34,234 nt of DNA, from positions 1 through 34,234 of the forward strand of contig JAHBAE010000056.1 of assembly GCA_018384485.1 (NCBI GenBank), written 5' to 3'. The notes beneath the pieces are model-generated. The model worked only from the letters and a program-made list of their open reading frames with translations, had not been told where the DNA came from and did no database searches. Source of the stretch: Kiritimatiellia bacterium. GTDB lineage: Bacteria > Verrucomicrobiota > Kiritimatiellia > RFP12 > UBA1067. How positions within the stretch are numbered: position 1 is the stretch's first letter; each line of letters starts with the position of its first letter. The position numbers were made by a program, and so were the translations under genes. This document shows positions 16,653-24,425 of this stretch, piece after piece.

Positions 16653-18331
16653 TGCGTGCTCGCACGATACTTTGGCTTGCGGTTGCCTCGATACTGTTGG
16701 CAGCGGCGAATCTGTATGTTGAGTTTGCCTCGTCTAAAGTGCGTCGTCTGCCGCGTACAACGCTTATGGATATTCCGTTTGAGCCCGTTAGGCTTAAGAT
16801 GGAACGCCCCGGCAAACCGCTTACGGAACTTGAGCTTAGAGGAGAGTGGTGTTTAGTTGCGCCGTACAATGCCCGCTCCGATTCTCAGAGAGTACTGCGT
16901 CTTATCGATGCCCTTGCCTATTCAATCCCTGAAGCTACGATAACGGAAGGGGAACTTCTTAAGCTTGGGCGCGATAAATCTCAATATGGTTTGGATTCTC
17001 CCGGTCTAAAGGTGACAGTGGAGAATCCCGATTCCAAAATGCGCAGCGCAACGATTTGTTTCGGCGAATTTACACCGTCTAAAACAGGAGTGTATGCTAT
17101 TGTGGAGGGTTCTGATGTAATCTGCGTCGTCCCCAGTGCAGTATTCTCGGTTATTGATTTATATGATTCTGATTTCAGGTCGCGTGAAGTCTTTCCGACC
17201 AAGGAAGAGGCAGTCATTTCATTTGGCGTGAAGCTGCCGGGAGCACCGCTGCTTGAATTCAAACGCGATACGGCGGGCGGCTGGAAAACTGAGGAAGGGC
17301 CTGCGTCTTCATCGAAGATCAACGCATACTTGTCAAAGCTTTTTGAAGCGGAGGCGAAGTCATTTGTTTGGCCTGTTGGCGCGACGAACGAATCCTCCAG
17401 CATTTCAACGGCGTTGCTTTCAGGTTACGGCCTCGATTCTGAATCTGCTCTCACTATAGTGCTGCGCGGATATGACGGGGAGGTTAGGCGCGTGTCTTTC
17501 GGAGCGGCTGCCGATGAGTCTAAAGTGTATGCGCTTGTTCAGAACGGCGGCGCTGTCGTCACCGTCGATTCTTCCGTCCGAGATGCCGCTAAAGTGCCTC
17601 CAGTGCATTCGGCAGGCTCACGCCTTTTCCCGTTTGAAGCATCTTCCGTTTCGGCGTTTTCTCTTTCAAAGAATACTCTTACTTGCGCCCTTGCTCGCGG
17701 CAAGGACGGGGTTTGGTCTCTTGAATCTCCCGTGGTGGCCCCTGCGGATCAAAAAACAGTAGAAAGCGTCCTTGCAAGAATTCTTGCTCTGTCCCAGCCT
17801 GCAGGGCCGGACGTGGAAGATTCTATGGCAGTTTCTTTCGGAACAAACACATCTTCCATCGCGCTTTCCCATTCGAAGATTTTTGGCAACGGCAGGCTCG
17901 AAGATTTGCGTTCAAAGGAAATGGTGAAGTTTGACTCGGCCGTAGTTACGCGCCTTGTTTCTACGGTAAACGGCAAGACTTCCTCAGTCGTATATTCAAG
18001 GGAGAAAAATGTGTGGATCCCAGAAGGAGATACGGCATCTAACGTGAATGTGGCAGGAGTGAAAAAGATTCTTGCGGCGATTAATCCGCTTGTGGCGGTC
18101 AGAGTTGAAAATCTCAGAGCGTCAGCTTCCGCACTTTCGCGGTATGGTCTTGATTCTCCGAGGCTCGTGCTCGCTATCGACAGGGGTGACGAAGGCTCGG
18201 TAAGGCGCAATATTCTCGTCGGCGCACCGACAGCAGGAGGCAACTATGCAACGGTCGGTTCGGCCGACGCGATTTTTGTCATTTCTCATTCCGCGGTAAA
18301 CGCTCTTATGTCACAACTGTTAAGTAAATAG
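16649..18331 (+). CDS. DUF4340 repeat protein, partner of the ABC/GldFG complex
   Basis: The 560-aa product has an N-terminal membrane anchor (TILWLAVASILLAAANLYV) followed by a large external part. YGLDS motifs recur at about 113, 260 and 499, each followed by a similar strand pattern with a tyrosine- or threonine-valine turn (VYAIVEGSD, VYALVQNGG, NYATVGSAD), so the protein is built from at least three DUF4340-like units. DUF4340 genes commonly follow ABC-GldF-GldG genes; function is unknown. The start overlaps the upstream stop by 4 nt (tandem ATGATG). It closes the argB-led gene string. Confidence 0.8.
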   Translation: MMRARTILWLAVASILLAAANLYVEFASSKVRRLPRTTLMDIPFEPVRLKMERPGKPLTELELRGEWCLVAPYNARSDSQRVLRLIDALAYSIPEATITEGELLKLGRDKSQYGLDSPGLKVTVENPDSKMRSATICFGEFTPSKTGVYAIVEGSDVICVVPSAVFSVIDLYDSDFRSREVFPTKEEAVISFGVKLPGAPLLEFKRDTAGGWKTEEGPASSSKINAYLSKLFEAEAKSFVWPVGATNESSSISTALLSGYGLDSESALTIVLRGYDGEVRRVSFGAAADESKVYALVQNGGAVVTVDSSVRDAAKVPPVHSAGSRLFPFEASSVSAFSLSKNTLTCALARGKDGVWSLESPVVAPADQKTVESVLARILALSQPAGPDVEDSMAVSFGTNTSSIALSHSKIFGNGRLEDLRSKEMVKFDSAVVTRLVSTVNGKTSSVVYSREKNVWIPEGDTASNVNVAGVKKILAAINPLVAVRVENLRASASALSRYGLDSPRLVLAIDRGDEGSVRRNILVGAPTAGGNYATVGSADAIFVISHSAVNALMSQLLSK

Positions 18332-18394
18332 CATTTGACAGGTATGGCATTTCGTTCTCACAGCATGTAATCGCTTAACAAAAAGGATAATACT

Positions 18395-19195
18395 ATGGCA
18401 GACAGCAGAATTTCAAATTTTGATATGGCTACACGCGCTTGGCTTTTTCCTGTTGTGGCTTTTATCTGTGCGTTTTCTTGTCTGATTGTACTTTGGGCGG
18501 TGATGGAGCCTGCAGCGCTTGTCGCAATGTTCGATTCGGATGGCCGCTCGCCGTTTGAACTTGCCACGTTGCCGTTTTTTGCTGCGATAATTCCTCTTGT
18601 TTGGTGGAAATGTCCTTTTGAGGGTACTCCTTTGCGCCGTTGTATTTTGTCGACCATGGTTACTGTGGTTGTTATCATGGCGATAGTAAAACAGCTTGAT
18701 TTTCATAACTATTTGTTAAGCATTGCTTATCCTGATTGTGTTGGAGAAGACGGTACTTTGATAAGCGGCAAATTTACAAGGCCTAACGGCAAGCCACTTG
18801 GAGGAACGCCTTTTAAAATGCGTGTTATTACGAATGGGGCTGTTCCATTAGGCATGAAGGCGTTGATAGTAGGTTATTTTACCTTGTTCTTCGGTTTTTT
18901 CTTTGCTGGATTAGCTTATCTTTTTCCGGCGTTCATCAAGGGGGTTTTCCGTTTAGAACCTGCTGCTTGGTCGATAGGTTGTTTCGGAGCTGCAGGTGTA
19001 ATTGTACAAGTAGCAGACCGTCTTCCTGCATGGTTTAAGCGTGCGGGATTTAATTTTTTCTATTCTCAAGATGGAGATGTAAGTTCTTCAAAGGCGCTTT
19101 GTACGGTTCTGGAAGAGGGCGGCGAGATGTTGATAGCTCTCTTCGCTTTAGCGGCGATATTTTTTGCTCACCGTGCACTCGAGAGAGAGGGTTGA
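18395..19195 (+). CDS. Polytopic membrane protein, unknown function
   Basis: I do not recognise a family with confidence. The 266-aa product has about six hydrophobic helices (near 13-38, 57-72, 82-100, 150-178, 190-208 and 240-262), a conspicuous KQLDFHNYL after the third, and an acidic VLEEGGEML before the last. AAAAGGA sits 7 nt before the ATG. Base composition is visibly richer in A+T than upstream genes. It directly precedes, and its stop overlaps the ribosome binding site of, a glycosyltransferase, so a role in surface-glycan assembly or export is plausible but only inferred. Confidence 0.65.
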   Translation: MADSRISNFDMATRAWLFPVVAFICAFSCLIVLWAVMEPAALVAMFDSDGRSPFELATLPFFAAIIPLVWWKCPFEGTPLRRCILSTMVTVVVIMAIVKQLDFHNYLLSIAYPDCVGEDGTLISGKFTRPNGKPLGGTPFKMRVITNGAVPLGMKALIVGYFTLFFGFFFAGLAYLFPAFIKGVFRLEPAAWSIGCFGAAGVIVQVADRLPAWFKRAGFNFFYSQDGDVSSSKALCTVLEEGGEMLIALFALAAIFFAHRALEREG

Positions 19196-19197
19196 TT

Positions 19198-20259
19198 ATG
19201 AGGAGAGTTCTTTTTTGGGGGCGGTTTGATCACGGGTATTCCAAGACTCGAGTGAATATTGCCACATTTCGGGCGCTCGGTTGGGATGTTGATTTCTTTG
19301 ATGTGAAATGGTGCTGCAAATTCGGTGATATCGAAGCCTTCTTCCGGGGGGTTGACCGTCGCGGCAAGTATGATCTTGTTTTTGTTCCTGTTTGTAGACA
19401 ACGAGATATTGCGGCAGCTTGCCGTTGGGCGCACCGCCGTGGAATTAAGGTGTTGTTCGATCCGATGATATCTGCATGGGATAAGAAAGTCCTTGAGCAG
19501 AAAAAATGGAAAGCCTCAGAGCGCCGTGCTAAAAAGTTACTCGCATGGGAAAAGAGATTGATGGCGATGCCTGATTTTATCGTCTGGGATACGAGTTGCC
19601 ATGTTGACTTTGCGGCAGAGTATCTTGATGTGCCGCGCGAAAAAATGAGTCCTCTTTTCACAGGCACTGACGAGGCCGTGTTCAAGCCTGTTGTCGATAA
19701 GGATTTGCCAAGCGAAGTCTTCAGAGTACTCTATCATGGAGCGTATCTTCCGCTTCACGGCACGGAGACCATTGTGGAAGCGGCACGCCTTACCCAGCAT
19801 CTGCCCATTAGATGGGATTTCCTCGGCTGGGGAGCGTACAAGGAGGCGACGGAGAAAAAAGCGGAGGGGCTTGCGAATGTGAGATTTCTTAACAAGGTTC
19901 CCTACGCTGAAGTGCCAAGCGTCATCTGCAGTCATGATATCGTTCTCGGTGTTTTTGGCACGACGGCAAAAGCCTCCCGTGTAATCGGTAACAAGGTCTA
20001 TGAGTCGCTTGCTTGCGCAAGGCCGACAATTAATGAATTTTGCACAGGGTATCCTCCTTCCGCAAAGGAGTGCAAGGCGATTAAATTTATTCCTGCAGGC
20101 GATGCCCAGGCCTTGGTTAATGCCGTTGAGGAATACCGTGCAGACTGGGCGAACAAGGAGCTTTATTTCAAGTCAGCACGTGAATTTTTTGAGCGGGAAC
20201 TTTCAATGGATGTTGTCAAACGTCAGCTTGCCGGCGTTTTGGAACAAATGGGTTTTTAA
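19198..20259 (+). CDS. Glycosyltransferase family 4-like protein
   Basis: The ORF track starts at 19099, but the real start is the ATG at 19198: it follows the upstream stop by 2 nt, has GAGAGG upstream, and gives a proper N-terminus (MRRVLFWGRFDHGYSK). The 353-aa product has an N-terminal Rossmann-like half and a C-terminal GT-B half with LYHGAYLPLHGTETIVEAA, WDFLGWG and the nucleotide-sugar motif GNKVYESLACARP with its glutamate. It should transfer a sugar from a nucleotide donor at the cytoplasmic membrane face. Donor and acceptor are unknown. Confidence 0.8.
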   Translation: MRRVLFWGRFDHGYSKTRVNIATFRALGWDVDFFDVKWCCKFGDIEAFFRGVDRRGKYDLVFVPVCRQRDIAAACRWAHRRGIKVLFDPMISAWDKKVLEQKKWKASERRAKKLLAWEKRLMAMPDFIVWDTSCHVDFAAEYLDVPREKMSPLFTGTDEAVFKPVVDKDLPSEVFRVLYHGAYLPLHGTETIVEAARLTQHLPIRWDFLGWGAYKEATEKKAEGLANVRFLNKVPYAEVPSVICSHDIVLGVFGTTAKASRVIGNKVYESLACARPTINEFCTGYPPSAKECKAIKFIPAGDAQALVNAVEEYRADWANKELYFKSAREFFERELSMDVVKRQLAGVLEQMGF

Positions 20260-20271
20260 TGGGAGGAAATT

Positions 20272-21027
20272 ATGATAAATGTCGGAATAGTCGGTTGCGG
20301 TTTTGTCGGCGGTGCTCTTAAGGCATGGCTTGAAGAGAACAACAAGGATGTGAAAATTTTTGTAAGCGATCCGCCGAAGGGTTACAATGACGACCTCTCG
20401 TCGATTGATATAGCTTTCGTCCAGATTCACGTGCCTACGGAGGATGACGGGACGCAGGATCTCACGCTCATGAAAGAAATTATTTCAAAGCTTCCAAAAG
20501 TTCCCGTCTTCGTGCGCACGACGATTCTTCCCGGGACGAGCGATATGCTATCGCGCGAGACGAATCATCAAGTTTGCTATATGCCTGAATTTCTCACAGA
20601 GCGCACGCACATCGAGGATTTCAAAAAGCAGACCATGGTGTTCACTGGAGCCGTTGATCTTCTCATAAAGGTATTTCCCGGCAAGAAGTTTACCGTCATG
20701 AGTCCGCTTGAGGCAGAGGTTACGAAATATGCCCATAATGTCTTTGGCGCGTATAAGGTCATTTATTTCAATGCCGTCAGGGAATATTGCCAGAACATGG
20801 GTGTCGATTGGGCAAAGGTGCATACAGGAGTTCTTCTTTCCGGCTATATAAATGATACGCACACTTACGTTCCCGGGCCCGACGGCAAGCTGGGCTACGG
20901 AGGCAAATGTTTCCCCAAAGATGTAAACGCCTTTGCGAAACTTACCGAGGGGCAGAGTCTCGGCAGGTTGCTCGCTCCCCTTCATGAGCTTAATGTTCAT
21001 TTCCGCGGCGAAGAGGAGCACATTTGA
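20272..21027 (+). CDS. Short UDP-glucose/GDP-mannose dehydrogenase-like protein
   Basis: Family enzymes oxidise nucleotide sugars to uronic acids in two NAD-dependent steps. The 251-aa product has the NAD site GIVGCGFVGGAL, HVPTEDDGTQD, MPEFLTERTHIEDF, the central dimerisation helix EAEVTKYAHNVFGAYK and the catalytic-Cys motif GYGGKCFPKDV (C213). It ends soon after, so it lacks the C-terminal UDP-sugar-binding domain of the usual 390-450 aa enzymes. The ending is clean and overlaps the next gene, so this does not look like decay. GGAGG precedes the ATG by 6 nt. It may act in the glycan cluster with an altered substrate. Confidence 0.75.
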   Translation: MINVGIVGCGFVGGALKAWLEENNKDVKIFVSDPPKGYNDDLSSIDIAFVQIHVPTEDDGTQDLTLMKEIISKLPKVPVFVRTTILPGTSDMLSRETNHQVCYMPEFLTERTHIEDFKKQTMVFTGAVDLLIKVFPGKKFTVMSPLEAEVTKYAHNVFGAYKVIYFNAVREYCQNMGVDWAKVHTGVLLSGYINDTHTYVPGPDGKLGYGGKCFPKDVNAFAKLTEGQSLGRLLAPLHELNVHFRGEEEHI

Positions 21028-22187
21028 AGATTGTTCAATTAGTTCCCGCAATGGATCAAGGCGGTGTTGAGCGCGGCATCGTCGAGATGAACCGCGTTCT
21101 TGTTGCGGCGGGGCATGACAATCTCGTAGTTTCAGCGGGAGGTCGTCTTGAAGAGCAGGTTCTTGCCGCGGGCGGCCGCACCGCACGAGTGGATATAAAA
21201 TCAAAAAATCCGCTTACGGCGTTTTCCCGCGCGCGAACTCTCCGCGCACTCCTTGAGCGAGAAAAGCCAGATGTAGTCGTTGCCCATTCGCGTGTGCCGG
21301 CATGGCTTTTTATTCTCGCCAACCGCAAACTCAGGTTGAAGTGGATCACATTTGCGCACGGGGCAAATTCAGTCTCCGCTTATTCGCGCGTTATGACGTA
21401 TGGCGATGTTACGGTGACGCCAAGCAAGTATATCGCCGATTACTTGACGGAGCATTACAAGATCGCCCCTTCGCGCCTGAGAGTCATCCCTCGTGCAATC
21501 GATCGTGAAAAGTTCAATACTGAAAAGCTCGACGCGTCTTTTATGGACGAAAAGCGCCGTGAGTGGAAGATTGACGGGTTCAGAGTGGTGATGGGGCTTG
21601 GGAGAATAACGCAGCTTAAAGGGTACGATGTTCTCATCCGCGCAGTCGCTCGCCTTCATTCCGAGCATCTCGCTTCAGGTGTTTCTTCTCCCGACTGGAA
21701 GCTTGTTATAGTCGGCGAAGCGGAAGCGCTCCGCAAAGAATATGAAGAGTCTCTCCGCAGGCTCGTCGAGAGCGAGGGCATTTCGGATAATGTCGTCTTT
21801 GCAGGAGCGGCGAGCAAGGTTGCCGAATGCCTTTCGCTTGCTGATATCGTAGTAAGCGCAAACTATAAAAAACCTGAGGCGTTCGGTCGCTCTATGGCCG
21901 AGGCGCTTGCGATGGGCAGGCCCGTTGTTGCGGCAGCATTCGGCGGAGCGCTTGATATAGTCGAGGACGGCGTCAACGGTGCTCTTGTCGATGTCGATCC
22001 AAAGGCAGACGCCGCGGAAATGGCTGTTAGATTTTCTGATGCAATTCGCTCGGTCGCAAGTTCTGATTTCAAGGATTTGCGGCCTTCCGCGCTCGAGAAA
22101 TTTTCTTTTGAACGCATGGCGGCGCGTTCGCTCGCCGTCTACGGCGAATTTGAGAACCTTGAGAAGAAAAGTGACATTCGTGGATGA
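21024..22187 (+). CDS. Glycosyltransferase family 4 protein
   Basis: The 387-aa product is a GT-B retaining glycosyltransferase typical of LPS or capsule assembly. It opens with QLVPAMDQGGVERGIVEMN, has VTPSKYIADYL, the donor-site motifs GLGRITQLKGYDVLI and the EX7E element EAFGRSMAEALAMGRPV. The start is a TTG overlapping the upstream stop (TTGA); GAGGAG 5 nt upstream supports it. It ends the four-gene cluster 18395-22187. Donor sugar is not deducible. Confidence 0.88.
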   Translation: MKIVQLVPAMDQGGVERGIVEMNRVLVAAGHDNLVVSAGGRLEEQVLAAGGRTARVDIKSKNPLTAFSRARTLRALLEREKPDVVVAHSRVPAWLFILANRKLRLKWITFAHGANSVSAYSRVMTYGDVTVTPSKYIADYLTEHYKIAPSRLRVIPRAIDREKFNTEKLDASFMDEKRREWKIDGFRVVMGLGRITQLKGYDVLIRAVARLHSEHLASGVSSPDWKLVIVGEAEALRKEYEESLRRLVESEGISDNVVFAGAASKVAECLSLADIVVSANYKKPEAFGRSMAEALAMGRPVVAAAFGGALDIVEDGVNGALVDVDPKADAAEMAVRFSDAIRSVASSDFKDLRPSALEKFSFERMAARSLAVYGEFENLEKKSDIRG

Positions 22188-22200
22188 AGAGGCGTTGTGA

Positions 22201-22218
22201 GATAATATGCGAATTATC
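22201..22218. promoter_or_regulatory. Small palindrome upstream of GH97 gene
   Basis: GATAAT and ATTATC (22201-22206 and 22213-22218) form perfect 6-bp arms around ATGCGA, just after the glycosyltransferase stop and about 100 bp before the GH97 promoter candidate. No T-run follows. It could be an operator or chance in an AT-rich spacer. Confidence 0.25.
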
Positions 22219-22291
22219 CTGACGTGGCGGTATTATCTATCGTTAAAGGCAAAGGAATATGGAAAGGGTTGCGAACAATGGACAACAACAC

Positions 22292-22321
22292 TTATTGCAC
22301 TAAGGACGTTATCAGTATAAT
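22292..22321 (+). promoter_or_regulatory. Candidate promoter of GH97 gene
   Basis: TATAAT (22316-22321) lies 16 nt before the preferred ATG at 22338. Possible -35 elements are TTATTG at 18 bp or TTGCAC at 15 bp, both poor. The position favours the downstream ATG over the 22224 GTG of the ORF track. If used, the leader would be about 10 nt. Confidence 0.4.
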
Positions 22322-22337
22322 AAAAGTAGGTAAGTAT

Positions 22338-24344
22338 ATGAAAAAATATTCTAAGTTAATTCTCGCCGCAGTTACCGGCTTTGTCTGGTGTTTTGAATGT
22401 CTCTCCGATGTTATCGTCCGGTCGCCTGACGGGCGCAACGCAATAAAAGTTTTTTCGTCTCCTCTTTCGTATGAAGTCATCCGCGACGGAATTATGGTAG
22501 TCGCGCGTTCCGAAATTTCAATGACGATAGAGAGCGAGACTCTTTCTGGCGAAGGCAAGGCTCCTGAAATTTCTTACGGGAAGTATGCAGGAGAAGAGGC
22601 GGCTAAGGTTTACAAAAAATCGTCTGTAAATCTCGCCGGAAATTGGCTGTACGTCGATTATGGCGATTGGGGCGTGCGATTTGCGGCGCGAAACGACGGC
22701 GTCGCATATAGGTTCGAGACGGCGAAACAAGGCAAAATCAAAGTTCTCGCAGAGGCTTCTCAGCTTTCGGTTCCCGATCCCGCCGCCAAATGTTGGGTTA
22801 ACTTCACAGGCAATCCGGGGTGTGAAGAATCGTATCCTCTCGCTATGAAAGCGCATGAAATTGTCACTCATTCCAAGGGTGAAATATGCGGGTGGGTAGG
22901 CAGGCGTTATATTTATCTGCCATTTGTTTATACGGTCCGCGGCAAAGCTGTAGCGGTGACGGAGTCTGATATATACGATTATCCTGTGTGGAATCTCGTT
23001 CGTCCAAATGATGACGGGAAAGGAGTGTTCAAATCGTGGTTTTCTCCGTGGCCCTTGAAAACTTCCGTAAATGGGCGTTATCTTCCAGTGGAGAAACGGG
23101 CAAACTATCTTGTGGAGACCGACGGTACGCGCACCTTCCCGTGGCGCACGTTCGTTCTTGCCGATGAGGGCGAAATGTCTAAATTCGCCGAAGCGGACAT
23201 CGTCTACGCGCTTGCGCGTCCCAAGGGAAAAGGCAGGGATTTCTCATGGGTAAAACCTGGGAAGGTTGCGTGGGACTGGTGGAACGCTTTTGATAACAAG
23301 GGAACAGAAAAAGGCTGCACGACTGAGACGTATCTGCGTTTTGTCGATTTCGCCGCGAAAAACAATGTGGAATACATTATTCTCGACGAAGGCTGGAGCG
23401 AGAAGCTTAACATCTGGAAATACCATCCCAATGTCGATGTGCCGCAGATAGTGGAGCACGCGTGCGCGAAAGGAGTGGGGATCATCCTCTGGATGGCATG
23501 GTCGCAGGTGAAGGGGAATGAAGAACGAGTCGTCGAGGAGTTTGGGAAGCTCGGAGTGAAGGGCTTTAAGGTTGATTTCATGGATCGCAGCGATGCGGAA
23601 TGCGAGCGTTTCCTCTGGAAGTTTGCAGACGCGTGCAGCAAAGCGAAGTTGCTCGTCGACTATCACGGTGTCCATCGCCCCGCCGGCATGAGCCGCGCAT
23701 ATCCGAATGTCATCAACTACGAGGCGGTGCACGGGCTTGAGCAGACAAAGTGGTATCAGCAGGATTACGATTTCATGGCCAACGATGTGCGCGTGTTTTT
23801 CTTGCGTATGACGGCAGGGCCGATGGATTATACTCCTGGCGCGATGGACAACTATCCGATAGGCGGATACAAAGGCGATATGATAAATCCGGGTTCTGTC
23901 GGCACACGCGCAAGGCAGATGGCATTGATGGCCTTGTATGAAGCTCCTCTGCAGATGCTTTGCGATTCGCCCACGAAATACGAGAAAAATATGGAATGCT
24001 TTACATTCATGGCCGCAACTCCCGTAGTTTGGACGGCGACGGTAGGTCTAGGCGGCTGTCCCGATACGTACGCGGCGGTGGCGCGTAAGGCGGCTGACGG
24101 TTCTTGGTATGCTGCGGCGATAACTGACGCTTCCCGGCGTGAGATAGTCATAGATTCTGCTAAATTTCTCGAAAGTGGCGAATGGGAGGCTGAAATTTTC
24201 CGCGATGCGCCAGATGCCGACAAAAAGCCTACAAACTTCATTCATGAGAAAAAGATTGTCAAGGCAGGCGAAACTCTTTCGTTTACGGCTGCGCCTGGCG
24301 GCGGCTTCGTGGTGAAATTTGTCCGAAAGGGAGCAAAGAAATAA
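22338..24344 (+). CDS. Glycoside hydrolase family 97 (alpha-glucosidase/alpha-galactosidase type), secreted
   Basis: The ORF track starts at a GTG (22224), but the ATG at 22338 begins a clear signal peptide (KKYSKLILAAVTGFVWCFECLS), giving 668 aa. Domains run GH97 N-terminal beta-sandwich (about 25-270), TIM barrel (about 285-560) and a C-terminal beta domain. Motifs include WDWWNAFDNKG, ILDEGWSEK, GVKGFKVDFMDR, DYHGVHRP, NYEAVHGLEQTKW and GPMDYTPGAM. D413 in KVDFM falls where retaining GH97 enzymes carry their nucleophile, with E462 as the possible acid/base; this suggests a retaining, alpha-galactosidase-like enzyme but is inference. It stands between the glycan cluster and parC with its own promoter candidate. 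Confidence 0.87.
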   Translation: MKKYSKLILAAVTGFVWCFECLSDVIVRSPDGRNAIKVFSSPLSYEVIRDGIMVVARSEISMTIESETLSGEGKAPEISYGKYAGEEAAKVYKKSSVNLAGNWLYVDYGDWGVRFAARNDGVAYRFETAKQGKIKVLAEASQLSVPDPAAKCWVNFTGNPGCEESYPLAMKAHEIVTHSKGEICGWVGRRYIYLPFVYTVRGKAVAVTESDIYDYPVWNLVRPNDDGKGVFKSWFSPWPLKTSVNGRYLPVEKRANYLVETDGTRTFPWRTFVLADEGEMSKFAEADIVYALARPKGKGRDFSWVKPGKVAWDWWNAFDNKGTEKGCTTETYLRFVDFAAKNNVEYIILDEGWSEKLNIWKYHPNVDVPQIVEHACAKGVGIILWMAWSQVKGNEERVVEEFGKLGVKGFKVDFMDRSDAECERFLWKFADACSKAKLLVDYHGVHRPAGMSRAYPNVINYEAVHGLEQTKWYQQDYDFMANDVRVFFLRMTAGPMDYTPGAMDNYPIGGYKGDMINPGSVGTRARQMALMALYEAPLQMLCDSPTKYEKNMECFTFMAATPVVWTATVGLGGCPDTYAAVARKAADGSWYAAAITDASRREIVIDSAKFLESGEWEAEIFRDAPDADKKPTNFIHEKKIVKAGETLSFTAAPGGGFVVKFVRKGAKK

Positions 24345-24355
24345 AGAAGCAGATA

Positions 24356-24364
24356 TGCTATAAT
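24356..24364 (+). promoter_or_regulatory. Promoter of parC-led operon (extended -10)
   Basis: TGC-TATAAT (24356-24364) is followed by AC, like the rho and argB promoters. No -35 is recognisable at 17 bp. The start near 24371 leaves a leader of about 55 nt, which contains the 10-bp palindrome CAAGGCCTTG (24403-24412). Confidence 0.55.
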
Positions 24365-24425
24365 ACTGAAATAACAAACTGTGAACAAAAAAAGCATGTC
24401 TCCAAGGCCTTGTATTTGAGAAAAG

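Noticed and set aside
18335-18340. TTGACA upstream of the six-helix membrane protein as a promoter
   Set aside because: No -10-like hexamer is found 15-19 bp downstream; the nearest candidate, TGTAAT, is 25 bp away.
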